DNA of 64,000 nucleotides from the NCBI RefSeq assembly GCF_963678635.1, contig NC_087064.1, positions 67,263,548-67,327,547 on the forward strand, read 5' to 3'. This document shows positions 55,101 to 64,000 of this stretch, piece by piece. Numbering within the stretch: position 1 is the stretch's first letter; each line of letters opens with the position of its first letter. This stretch comes from Symsagittifera roscoffensis. Its lineage: Eukaryota; Xenacoelomorpha; Acoela; Convolutidae. Under the pieces are notes generated by a model. The model was not told where the DNA came from, ran no database searches, and saw nothing but the letters and a program-made list of their open reading frames with translations. Position numbers and translations under genes: made by a program.

Positions 55101-58100
55101 TTGATTTTTTGAGTATTAAGCGCCTTTTTGGAAACAAAAACCTCAAAAAACTGCAAAAAAGTTTTATAAACTGAATGTTTTTCGATTTTTTGTTTTTCGA
55201 CTTATTTTCATTTAAAAATTGTTTTCCAGTTTGCTTATTTTACTATAACTGTCAAAGGTCTAGTTTTTTTTGTTTTCATCCTTCTATCTCGACACGCAGA
55301 AAAAACTATTATAGTTTGAAAAAAGTTTTTTGCACAGTAACCGGCTATCCTCGTTTACTTTATTCCAATATCTCTTGGCTATGTTTTCTCTTTTGAAAAA
55401 AAAACAAGTGTTGCAAAGCTCTGCTTTGCCACTGCGTGTAAATAAAATTAGTTCCATATCTTATTAATGTTTATTTTTGACAATTTCTTGGTTTCATTGT
55501 AATCATGTACATTTTTTCAATGTCTTTTGGCTGGGTTTTATTTTTCGGCTTATTATTTGTCTGCCTATGTTTTGTCGGCTTAGTTGCCTCATCTAAGAAT
55601 TGTTTATTTTAGCTGCGAACAATTCTCACTGCATTTGCTTTTAGCATTTAAAAATCCTGACGAACTTGCTTCTCGCATTGGTTTTAATTTTACCAGCTCA
55701 ATTTGTTTTCTTTTGTTTTCATTTTTGTTTTCATTTTTTGTTTTCATTTTTTTTGTATAATTTATCGACAATAAATTTCGGCTTGATTAATATCGACTTA
55801 GTAGCCTCTTATTGCGCGTGTGTGTGCTCTGAGGGTAAAAAGGACTTAAGGTCTTTTTAAGTTTAGAATTTTTTGAATTTTTTTTGGCCTGAAGGGTTGT
55901 TGCTCAGGTATTTTTGTCTTTGTTACCGCTTGGCAATAAAATTCAACTCCAATCACATATCCGGCGCATCATGCGTCCATCTGTTTAGTTTTTTCGACTT
56001 GGTTCTCGTAACTCGATGGTTCATCTTTATTCCAAATTGTTTTAACCCCCACCCCCCCCCTTGCTTGAGACGACAAAGCCTGGAATGCTATTCCTTTGAG
56101 ACCTGTTTTCTTTTGCAAATAGAAAGTGTTGGCTAATTTTGATTGTCTGTTTGCTTTTTTTGTCTGCTTAGCTCCACAGAAAGGACTGTTTTTTTTTAAA
56201 AAAACACTTGCCTTCTTTATAGCGTTCTCAAAGCTCTTTGTAGAGTTTTTAATGGTGCAGGCAGTTTTGTTCAGGATATTTTGGGCCTTTGTTGCAGTTT
56301 TTATCGACAGTTTTTTTCCGTATATTTTTAATTATAGTCATTCATATTTGTATCGCAATTGGCGCGACGCTCAGCTTCTCCTCTGTGTTAAGATTTCCTT
56401 AGCGGAAGAAAGAATGATGCTCTTATTTTTAAGAGTAATGAACGTGGTGAGTACTCTATAGGTCTTGCTGATTTTTTGTTTGTTTTTCTTTTCAGGAAAA
56501 AACCTTAGAATTAGTTCACCCTCAATTTTGATTTTTTTTTGCGGTTTGACTTGTGATTTATTTTAAAGTTCAATGCGTTTATATTGTTGAAAGGAAGGCA
56601 AACTCCACCATCGAACAGCAAAACTGTAAAGGTCACGAAAAACGTCATCGACTTCTAATTTCGAAAATGGAAATTAGTTATCAGATTTCCCAGTGAAATA
56701 AAAGTTTTACCTAAATATCCAGTTTTCTCAAATTGTGTTGATTGGGTGTAAAAAAGTGTCCATTATATATTGTTCTTCAAATTGAATGCGCTTTAAGGCC
56801 ATCTATTTTTTTGTTCGAAATTCTGTAGTTGAAGATTTTTGAAAAGACCATTTTTTTCAGTTTCCTTGCATTCATTACCCTTTTCCAACGGTCAGTTGGC
56901 TATGTTCTCAAATTGGGTTAGTTTCATCGTTAGAAATTAACTATTTTTCATAAAAGATTATTTAAGTGAAAAGAGCTCTAAAATTGATTCATTGTTTCGA
57001 AACTCAAAGATTGAAAAAATGTTTAAAATGAGTATACTTTACAATAAGTTTCCCTGAGTTCAATTACACGTTTCCAAGTGTCTAATGGCTATGTTTTTGC
57101 GATAAAGTCACAACTGAAAGGGCTTATTTATAATGTCACATCAGATCAAGACATTTTTTAGATTACCTAAAATTGTATGGCAAAAAGTTTGCTCTGGGCC
57201 ATAGTTCTTTCGCACTTCATGAAGTGGTCATAGTGCTTATGAACACTTAGATTATCCAAGTTTGATATACAAGTCTGATTTGAAAGATATGTGATTAATT
57301 GCGTTTGAATTTTTGTGTATTACGCCTTTATTTAGGTGCCTCTACCCAATTCGTATCAGCAAATATTGCACCAACCTGTGAATGACCTAGTCCAGCATAA
57401 CTTCCTGGCCCAGTCCCAACAGAGCAGCAATTCACAACACTTGTCTTCCAACAATAATCCACAAAACAGTATCTCCATCCAGCAGATGAATCAAAACAAC
57501 CTACTTCTACGCTCAGATCAGAAACAGAACTCAAACAACAATGCACAACAGTATACAACAATCCTAGCCCCGCCTCAAAGGGTGTCATCAAGTACGCCTC
57601 AAATATTTCTGACAAATCAACCGACTGCCATCTCACATCACGGGTTAGTGCGCGATTCGGACCATCATATCCAGACTTACCCTACAGCTGCCGGTATCCT
57701 AGACTCATCGCTGTTAGCTCGAAACGGAACCATACAACGTACGACTGAAGCGGACTCAAACATAATCCAGGCATTCATGAACAACTCCTTGCTGCAACCA
57801 GTGAGTCATAATCAACAAAGCGGAGTGACTAATATTGTTATGTCCTCATCGCAAAGACATGTGGCCCCACAACAGCGTTACATCTTCGCACCGTCATCGT
57901 CATCCGAATTATCTGCAGGTGCTCAGACAGTTGTCAATCTCACATCCGTACCCACTGTTCACGCCGTGCACTCCAACTCGGGACAATTTCCGAGAATCAA
58001 AGAGGAGTTCCAGGCGCAACAGCAAATCGTATCATATGCAAACTCCGCAGTATCTGGACATCCCTCCTTGGCGTCATCGTCAGTCGGGGGAGGAGGTTTG

Positions 58101-58292
58101 ATCTCCCTGCGACCAGTACATATTGACCCGTCAGTTGCGAATCTAGTGTCATCGCACAGTCATGGCGCAACTACAGTCAGTATTCCGGCAACCCATCTCC
58201 AGGTATTGAACCAGTCCCAACCGCCCAGAATCAGATCTGTGCCTCCTGTCAGCAACAGTCGCGATGGACGTCTGTCTCCCACTAGGACTTAA
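49137..58292 (+). CDS. SRF: Serum response factor (type I MADS-box transcription factor), five exons
   Basis: Exons: 49137-49323, 49545-50053, 50202-50498, 50570-50626, 57336-58292. All joins keep frame and give 668 residues. The MADS box covers residues 203 to ~260: GRVKINIELIKDKERRSTTF and SKRKNGILKK close exon 2, and ARELAVLTGAQVMLLIASET with GHVYSYATEKL opens exon 3. The SAM-type extension follows (IIQGSEGEQLVLSCLKTP). GHVYSYATEKL and LTGAQV match SRF, not MEF2. Exon 5 is a Gln/Asn/Ser-rich activation region. The N-terminal 200 residues are acidic and Ser-rich. SRF binds CArG boxes as a dimer in the nucleus with partners such as TCF/Elk and MRTF. Intron 2 has a GC donor (AAG|GCAAGA) and AG acceptor. 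The donor of exon 4 (TCG|GTTGGT) is weak, and small exons could hide in the 6.7 kb intron 4. Longer than vertebrate SRF (~508 residues). Confidence 0.9.
51581..52005. repeat. Long foldback (inverted repeat) with tRNA-like arms in SRF intron 4
   Basis: The left arm is 51581-51795, the right arm 51815-52005, with a 19-base loop. The innermost 15-16 bp (GCTGCTTTTTGTCGT with ACGACAAAAAGCAGC) are perfect. Outward pairing is imperfect but collinear: TTCGAGG with CCTCGAA, TTGTACTTTCTA with TAGAAAGTGCAA, AATTTATTAGCATATG with its partner, and GGCGCCACTTTTGCTGAATG with CATTCAGCGAAAGTGGCACC. The left arm contains a box-A-like TGGCTGAGTGTTAGTGCG and the right arm, on the minus strand, CAGTGGTTAAGCGCGCG, so each arm may be a decayed tRNA-derived SINE. 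ORFs across it are shadows. Confidence 0.75.
52215..52465 (+). repeat. TTTATTTAATTA-rich low-complexity tract
   Basis: Irregular repeats of TATTTATTTAATTAT with interspersed TTGTTCATC/TCTTCTATT; leads directly into the minisatellite. Confidence 0.6.
52467..53100 (+). repeat. 76-bp minisatellite, about eight units, in SRF intron 4
   Basis: Unit starts at 52471, 52547, 52623, 52699, 52776, 52851, 52927, 53003 and a partial at 53079: spacing 75-77 bases. The unit contains TTTTTAGTTCTCGAACTG, TTATTTCATGATCTTTGTC, AATATAGCAAAATTTTGGTG and TATACATGTGTTAGTACG. Substitutions differ between units, so it is not freshly expanded. It is too long in unit and has no spacer structure, so it is not a CRISPR array. 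Confidence 0.9.
53430..53512 (-). repeat. tRNA-derived sequence (pseudo-tRNA or SINE head), minus strand
   Basis: Minus strand: a box-A-like GTGACTGATTGGTC near 53490 and an intact box B GGTTCGAATCC at 53438-53448, with an anticodon-arm-like ACTCTTGGTCTCAAGGT between. Acceptor-stem halves do not pair well, so this is a remnant rather than a functional tRNA. Confidence 0.5.
53518..53762 (+). repeat. Two ~110 bp direct repeats
   Basis: 53518-53632 and 53655-53760 share GATAGAAAA, AACAYTAGCCA, AAAGCAGAGAACA, GCTRCAKTGAA, TCCAAATAAG and GAACACTTTTATTTGCAAG. Older than the minisatellite, with indels between copies. Confidence 0.65.
54757..55440 (+). mobile_element. GTTTCGAC-start element ending in a compensated GC hairpin
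   Basis: The 5' part (TTTTGTTTCGACTATTGAAAA, GGGGAGGAACCTTGTATTC, ACAAATAATCATCAG, GTCGAGAAAAACCGG) aligns with 20186-20430 and 993-1180. At 55413-55429 lies GCAAAGC-TCT-GCTTTGC, a perfect 7-bp stem in which both G:C to A:T changes relative to 13342 are compensated. Whether both ends belong to one element is inference from spacing (~680 bp). It lies within SRF intron 4. Confidence 0.5.
55450..57330. other. Rest of SRF intron 4, no exon seen
   Basis: T-rich with short ORFs (55666-56461) translating to F/L/C-rich low-complexity peptides. A C-rich run is at 56046-56060. A decayed GC hairpin (GCGACGCTCAGCTTC, followed by CTCTGTGTTAAG) is near 56360. GGCTATGTT-type words recur (51110, 56900, 57080, 60770), suggesting another diffuse repeat. 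Confidence 0.4.
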
Positions 58293-59635
58293 AAGGAACG
58301 AGCTTATTTTCGAGGCTTTCGAGAAAATTTTCATAAGAGACAAGCAGAACATCTGATACGTAAGGAATTTGTAACGAACGTCGCAGATAGGTTGAAATAA
58401 GATTTGAAGCCTTTGAACTAATTTAGATGCTATAAAAAATCAGATGTATCTCGTTGTCTACCGTCGAAGAGCCGTTGAAGGGTCATTTCATCAATGTTAT
58501 CATAGCATCGAAGATCTTAAATGTCTCTCAGAACTAATCAATCGTTTGCTAATCTAATCCTTTATACTTTAAATCCTAAATAGTTTTTATTTTCTTATAT
58601 GCAGAGCATTTTCTTTCTAAGTTTAGTTTGAACCAAGCATATCGGAACATCGATTTTATTTGTATTTTGTTTTATACTATTTTTCGTTCCTTTTAAAAGA
58701 CTTGCTCACTTTTAAATTACATCAAAATTAGTAGTGACTTTAATTGATATTAAATGTATGTTTGTGCGAACTGAAAAAGTCCCAGCAGACCTATTAAATC
58801 CGTTTTGAAATAAAGAGGTGTTTAATCGATCATTGTTCAACAAAATTTGAGGCCATAAATCTATTAATTTTTTTGAAATGGAAGAAAGTCATTTTGTTTG
58901 AGCTCAATTTTGGTTAGTTTTTGAAGATGAGCCGATCGAATGTCAGCCATTCTTCTTCCCCTTTTTTGATTTTTTCTTAAAATTTCGTAAATTTGTTGAG
59001 CTTGATACCGATTTTTTCCAAATTCGATATTATTTTTAAACTGATGATGTTTTTGTGAGATGAAGGGGGGAGCGAATGGATTAGCCAGTTGATATTATTC
59101 CTGCTACCAGCCAGTTTCGCTTAAGTGAATAAATAACTTTTCTATTTGTTAAAGTAGACCTTATATATGCTGCCTTTCTCTATATTTCCATTACTGTTTC
59201 ACTTTTCTATATTATAGTTCAAAGGCAACTTTAATTTTCTGTAAATTGACAACACTGCATTAACTGTATAATTATTTAAATTGACCAATTCAAAATTGAA
59301 TATATTTGACAGACATCGTTTTATTGACAAAATACGGTTAGATAAAGCGGAATGTTCATGTTTTTTTATGCCTTAACTTATCTTTACGCTTGCGATTATG
59401 TTTAATTTTTGATCTTGTAACGGGATTGAAGTATTTGATGCCATAGGACGAAAAGTTATTTCGACTTGTTTGAAAACACTTGCAAAAGCGTCATTTTAAG
59501 ATTGGGAGTTTTGGATTTTTTCCCCGCTTAAAAATGCCATCAAAATTTTTATCGGTGCAGGTAATTTAGTCCAAGATTTTGCGGATTTTTGTTTTTGGTT
59601 TAAAAAATTGCAAATGATTTATTCAGCTTTTCTAG
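58293..59635 (+). other. SRF 3'UTR and following spacer
   Basis: AATAAA at 58809-58814 lies ~515 bases after the SRF stop, a plausible cleavage signal. Beyond it is AT-rich DNA with a short G run at 59066-59071 and no gene. Confidence 0.45.
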
Positions 59636-59639
59636 TTTT

Positions 59640-60133
59640 TGTTCCGACTTTCGATACGAAAGTAACGGAATATTTGTGCTCGGGGTGGGTTTTTTTTTTT
59701 CTTCAGACAAATTTCGACTTTTTAACTAGCCATTTTTGACGGAACTTTTTTACATCATTCGAAAGGTATTGTTGTTCTGAGCTCAAATTTGAAAAGATAT
59801 TCTACCTGTGATCATTTTTCGTAAAGTTACGGGGGTTTAAAGATTGCCATTTTGGTGAATTTGGGACAATGAACGCGCGATATACTTCGCGCTATTACCG
59901 CGTTAGCGGAGAGTTAATCCGTCTTAGAAATCGTTCCAAATTGGGTAAAAGAAGCTTGTTTGCCATAATTGGTTTGTTACAAGGAGCGAAATCTATCCTT
60001 TTGTACTTTATATGGATTTTTTTTTTCGTTTTGTTTTATTTCATTGAATTTTTCAATGTTATTACTGCTCCATAAACCTTAAAAGGCAGTCGGAACATTC
60101 AGGGCTTCGCCCTGATACGAGCAGTCTTGTTGA
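59640..60133 (+). mobile_element. Short hairpin element, subfamily 1
   Basis: Starts TGTTCCGACTTTCGATACG, AAAGTAACGGAATATTTGTGC and ends GGCAGTCGGAACATTCAGGG, CTTCGCCCTGATACGAGC, AGTCTTG. The hairpin CAGGGCTTCGCCCTG is perfect. Aligns end to end with 16248-16734 and 61805-62300. A 68-codon ORF inside is incidental. Confidence 0.8.
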
Positions 60134-60590
60134 TGTTTGGGTTCATTTTGCCCGTGATTATAGTTTTTAAGCGTCAATGAACGTAGTGAAGACTATCATA
60201 AGTTGTGTTGATTTTCGTTCGTGAAAAGTTTCAATAGTTGTTCGCCTTTAACTGGACCAGTTTTTGCACATGCGAGCTAGCGAGCGTGGTGTCAGATTAT
60301 GAAATTCCAAACCCACTAGCAAAAGTGATCATTTTGGTACCTTTTTTGTTGCATATTGGCAGTTTAAAGGCACGTTTTCTCCAATTTTTTTTAAGTGAAT
60401 GTTTGTATTCTGTAAGCTTCATTGGCACAGGTCTGTACGACAGTCGACTTTAGAGCTTGGGATGTTTTGATGAGGGAGATTTGAATCCTGTAGAGGTTAC
60501 TGGTTTTTCAAAACTCATCATACTTTTTTTGCCTTTTATCTCTTTTTGATCCTTTTAAAGCTACTTCTTGGCGTTTTTTCGCTTGTGTTT

Positions 60591-60606
60591 GCGAAGTGCA
60601 GCTTCG
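60591..60606 (+). repeat. GC hairpin, family 2 end
   Basis: GCGAAG-TGCAG-CTTCGC, followed by CTCTGTGTCTCAATTT. Same class as the hairpins at 13342, 28309 and 55413. Confidence 0.5.
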
Positions 60607-60609
60607 CCT

Positions 60610-61800
60610 CTGTGTCTCAATTTGGGTTAGTATTATCATAAGAAATGTTACCATAGCTTTATGGTGGTATATTTTCAATGCGAACTTCGAAAGTTGAAAG
60701 TTTAAAAAGTCAATAGTTTTTCTTATCTCTTTTGATTTCCTCGACATTTTTCCAGCTGCCGGTTGGCTATGTTAAACAGCGCATAAAGGCGTAAATACAA
60801 TGTATGAGGCTTCACAGAGATGTGTAGTTAATTGGATTATCGGTAGGTGCTTTTCGGAAAATTCGTGTATGCTGTTTATTTTTCGGCTCCAATTAAATCG
60901 GTCTTTTTTCCGAGATGTGATTATGTTCCAGGTAATTGAGCTTAAGTTGGCTTTAGTTTTATCTAAGTTTTTGACAATTGTATGCGAAACCAACAAGTTC
61001 GGAAAATTGAGTTGGTGGTTAAAATTTTTCCGGCTGAAATACCGTCAGCTGTTTACTCTTTGGCTAAATTTCCCAGTATAAGCTTGAATAAGGATAACTG
61101 TTTGAATTCAATTTTGCTGCGCATTCAAAATTCCAGTTACTAACAATCTTATCTGCAAAGGTTGTGGTGGTAAAGTTTTTATCCAGGGTATATGACAATG
61201 AATGTGATTGTTTTTAGTTTTTCTTTATAATTTTGTTTTGCCATACAAATGTAATTTGTTTCGTATATCTGCACCATAGTCACTCATTTCTGTATCGCAA
61301 GTAGGTAGGTATATTGTTTGATTTTAAAAAATAATTGGTTTCAGTAGTGGTTTAGACATACGATCGAACAAAGCGCCTACACACATGGAAAATACGATGT
61401 AAAATTGAATTAAAATCGAAAAGAAACAAATAGTTTTTATTTATGACGTAGACGTCATTTATGAATTTTTTAATCTAAGAGAAATTTCGGTCAACAATGG
61501 ACCCTTTGGGCGATGAAGACTTCGATTCCCTAGCGGATAAACGGTCTTTTTATTGTTAATGAAAGAAGTGAATTTTTATCCATTTCGGTCGTCTGGTTTT
61601 TTGTGTATTCTGTTTCAGAAAAAAGCCTTAATTGGCTTGAGCAATTTTTAACATTTATGTGAATTTCTTTGTTCTTTTGAATATAAAATGCACTTTCGAA
61701 AGTGAATTGAAAACGTCTTACACGTGGTGGTGAAAATTTTAGTAGCAATGGCGTCAATCTAACTTTGATTATTGGATTTAGTTTTTAGAGTTCGCAATGG
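60610..61800. other. Spacer, nothing recognised
   Basis: AT-rich; short ORFs on both strands (up to 93 codons at 60800-61081) without motifs, splice context or conserved repeats. A near-palindromic TGACGTAGACGTCA lies at 61443-61456. Confidence 0.4.
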
Positions 61801-61804
61801 TTTT

Positions 61805-62300
61805 TGTTCCGACTTTCGTTACGCAAGTAACAGAATATTTGTGCTCTGGTTGGGTTTTTTCTTCAATCTAATTTTTAACTACCCATTTTTGACGGAATTT
61901 TTTTTGTATCACTCAAAAAGTATTGTTGTCCTCAGCTTAAATTTGAAAAGATATTTCACCTGTGATCATTTTTAGTAAAGTTATGGGGGTTTAAAGATTG
62001 TGATTATGGCCAATTTGGGACAATTAACGCGCGATATATTCCGGGCTATTAACACGTAAGCGGAGATTTAATCCGTCTTAGAAATCGATCCAAATTGGTT
62101 GAAGGAAGCTTATTTGCAATAATTGATTTGTCAATAGGAGCGAAATCTATCACTTTGTACTTTTTATGGCGTGTGGGGGGATGATTTTCACAAAAATCTC
62201 AAATTTTATTTTTTTTATTAAATTTAATTTTTTCTTGTTATTACGGCTCCATAGACAGTCGGAACATTCAGGGCTTCGCCCTGATACGAACAGTCTTGTC
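61805..62300 (+). mobile_element. Short hairpin element, subfamily 1
   Basis: Starts TGTTCCGACTTTCGTTACG, ends ACAGTCGGAACATTCAGGG, CTTCGCCCTGATACGAAC, AGTCTTG. Perfect hairpin. Shares GGCGTGTGGGGG, ATGATTTTCACAAAAATC and TTATTACGGCTCC with 16248-16734, so these two are closest relatives. Confidence 0.8.
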
Positions 62301-62801
62301 TCAATTTGAGTTAGAGTTATCGGACTAGTGTCAATCACCAAGTGTCTTCAAGTTCAAATAGTTATGCAATTGAAATTATGAAACTCGGTAAATTGGAATT
62401 TTTAAAAGAAATTTGTAGTTCGTTTTTGATTTCCTTTAATAAGAGTTTAATAACATACATCCACCTTGGTGGCGATTTTTGGCCATGCAGCTTCATTTTT
62501 GGTGATTCGGCTGATAATTTTGATTGAAGTTGACCCAATTGAACAATGTCCCCCTTTATAGACCAAGTGAAAAATCTGCCCCTAACATTAAATGAGAAAT
62601 TCAATCAGTAATGCTTGCGTGTACTATGCATAAGTCTGATTGGCTGAAAGTTTTTACTTTTAACGAAGTAAACAATCTCCCTCTTAAATTAATTCAGGGG
62701 TAGATTGTTCATGTGGTCTTTGAGTTTTAGTCTGATGTAATCTTGTTGGTTTCAGATCCTGTGTTTATTTCACTCTCTTCTTCGCTCTTCGCTGACCGAA
62801 G

Positions 62802-64000
62802 ATGTCAACCGCGGACGAACTGAAAGCACTCGGCAACAAAGCCCTCCAGAGCGAGAACTATGACGAGGCCATCAAACACTACTCGGAAGCGATCGCTATT
62901 GACCCCTCGAACCACGTGCTGTACAGCAACCGGTCGGCCGCATACGCGAAACAGGGAAAGTACGAAGAGGCTCTTAAAGATGGCGAACAATGTGTGACCC
63001 TTAATAAATCGTGGGGTAAGGGTTATTCGCGAAAAGCGGCAGCCTTGGCTTACTTGGACAAAATTGAGGAGGCGGAAGCGTGTTATAATGAAGGCTTGAA
63101 AGTGGATCCAGAGAACCAAGCTCTTAAAGACGGCCTGGCGGAGGTTCGAAGCAAGAAGCAAAGAAGCTTCAACCCATTTGCCAGTCCAGAAGCAATTGGG
63201 AAGTTGCGAGCTGACCCCACTACCCGCGAATACCTCAATGACCCTTCTTTTATGCAGATGTTGGGGATGGCGCAATCGAACCCACAGTTAATGACGTCAC
63301 TGATGCAAAGCGATCCCAGATTCATGAAGGCTCTGGGAGTCATTTTGGGAATTAATATCTCCGACATGAGTGCGGCAGGGGACGATGATTCGGAAATGGA
63401 TACCGCTGAGCCGACTGTGTTTTCGGCCAAACCTCAAACGGCTTCCAAGTCAGAGCCAGCTAAGAAAACTCCACCTGCACCTGAAAAACCAAAAATGACA
63501 CCCGCCGACGAAGAAAAAGAGAAGGGAAATGCTGCCTACAAGTCGAAAGACTTCGAAACTGCTCTGCAACATTACGACAAAGCCATTGAACTTGATAACA
63601 CTAATATGAGCTATGTGCTGAACAAAGCCGCTGTTTATTTTGAAATGGGAGACTACTCGAAATGCATTGAGATGGCCTCGAAATCTATTGAAATTGGTCG
63701 CGAGAATCGTGCTGAGTTCAAACAAATCGCAAAGGGATATTGTAGAATGGGAAATGCTTACCTGAAACAAAAGGATTACAAAGCCGCTTTGGAGAATTTT
63801 GAGAGCTCTCTTTCTGAGTTCAGGGATCCTCAAATTGTACAAAAGTGCAAACAGGTTGAAAATTTGATTAAAGAGCAGGAGCGTAAGGCTTACATTGACC
63901 CTGTGAAATCAGAAGAAGCCAGACAACAGGGAAATGAGCTCTTCCAGAAAGGAAACTACCCTGACGCGATTAAGATGTACGATGAGGCTATAAATAGGAA
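62802..64000 (+). CDS. STIP1: Stress-induced phosphoprotein 1 (Hop/STI1 co-chaperone), 3' partial
   Basis: ATG at 62802, open to the window end (399 codons) without an intron. TPR1 is residues ~4-110 (LKALGNKAL, NHVLYSNRSAAYAK, GKGYSRKAA) with the carboxylate-clamp Lys8 and Asn12. The DP1/STI1 domain is ~122-185 (FNPFASPEAIGKLRADP, REYLNDPSFMQML, NPQLMTSLMQSDPR). An acidic/Pro-rich linker follows. TPR2A is ~226-350 (EKEKGNAAYKSKDFETAL to QKCKQVEN) and TPR2B starts at ~361 (ARQQGNELFQKGNYPDAI). Hop bridges Hsp70 (TPR1, TPR2B) and Hsp90 (TPR2A) in the cytosol during client transfer. An acceptor-like TTGTTGGTTTCAG ends at 62755, implying a spliced 5'UTR 46 bases before the ATG. GC content rises sharply across the CDS, and long antisense ORFs over it are shadows. 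Confidence 0.95.
   Translation, partial: MSTADELKALGNKALQSENYDEAIKHYSEAIAIDPSNHVLYSNRSAAYAKQGKYEEALKDGEQCVTLNKSWGKGYSRKAAALAYLDKIEEAEACYNEGLKVDPENQALKDGLAEVRSKKQRSFNPFASPEAIGKLRADPTTREYLNDPSFMQMLGMAQSNPQLMTSLMQSDPRFMKALGVILGINISDMSAAGDDDSEMDTAEPTVFSAKPQTASKSEPAKKTPPAPEKPKMTPADEEKEKGNAAYKSKDFETALQHYDKAIELDNTNMSYVLNKAAVYFEMGDYSKCIEMASKSIEIGRENRAEFKQIAKGYCRMGNAYLKQKDYKAALENFESSLSEFRDPQIVQKCKQVENLIKEQERKAYIDPVKSEEARQQGNELFQKGNYPDAIKMYDEAINR

Noticed and set aside
55666-56461. F/L/C-rich ORFs of 64-111 codons in SRF intron 4
   Set aside because: Low-complexity translation of T-rich DNA, no splice-bounded frame or motif.
49137-58292. MEF2 instead of SRF
   Set aside because: The region after the MADS core reads ASETGHVYSYATEKL, an SRF-type signature; no MEF2 domain is present.
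59640-60133. Classic Helitron call for the hairpin elements
   Set aside because: No 5' TC and no 3' CTRR; the asymmetric inverted repeats fit the Helentron variant better, and even that is unproven.
62805-63842. Three long minus-strand ORFs (115-156 codons) over STIP1
   Set aside because: They mirror the high-coding-density STIP1 exon; they have no domain, no splice or start context, and the + frame is unmistakable Hop.

Overview
The window is AT-rich eukaryotic DNA with GT-AG introns, kilobase-scale noncoding stretches and many decayed transposable elements. The recognisable genes (a serum response factor MADS-box protein, a syntaxin-8-type SNARE, a membrane-anchored RING-H2 protein and a Hop/STIP1 co-chaperone) fit an animal, most likely an invertebrate with a repeat-rich genome. 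I cannot name the species. All four well-supported genes lie on the + strand. Introns and spacers on that strand are strongly T-rich; the retroelement block at 34.6-48.6 kb is instead A-rich.

Layout. 1-3.6 kb: T-rich noncoding DNA with a three-copy direct repeat. 3.9-7.0 kb: a decayed Ty1/copia retrotransposon on the minus strand. 7.0-11.6 kb: a mosaic of two ~1.27 kb direct repeats, a minus-strand LINE reverse-transcriptase fragment, two 150-bp hairpin-bearing repeats and a small inverted-repeat element. 9.77-10.03 kb: an orphan exon-like ORF. 12.6-12.9 kb: a degenerate tandem repeat. 13.5-15.1 kb: two phase-compatible minus-strand exon candidates of an unknown gene. 16.2-17.7 kb: a cluster of short elements with GTTCCGACT ends and a 3' hairpin. 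19.0-23.5 kb: a two-exon membrane RING-H2 gene. 24.2-30.3 kb: more hairpin elements, an inserted TTAA-flanked MITE, a tRNA-derived SINE and a degenerate repeat. 30.9-32.1 kb: the last two exons of syntaxin-8. 34.0-34.3 kb: a minus-strand coding remnant.

34.6-44.2 kb is an array of five fragments of one non-LTR reverse transcriptase, flanked and interrupted by ~500-600 bp arms that occur in both orientations. 44.9-48.6 kb is a second, more complete LINE (ORF1 remnant, endonuclease, reverse transcriptase). 49.1-58.3 kb is the SRF gene in five exons; a GC-AG intron splits its MADS box, and its 6.7 kb last intron holds a ~200-bp-arm foldback with tRNA-like arms, a 76-bp minisatellite and other repeats. 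59.6-62.3 kb carries two more hairpin elements. 62.8 kb to the window end is the 5' 399 codons of STIP1 without an intron.

The genes do not form a pathway. The most unusual material is the hairpin-ended short-element superfamily, whose design resembles Helentron-associated (INE/DINE-like) elements, and the reverse-transcriptase array with long inverted arms. All homology statements come from reading the sequence by eye; no database search was run.
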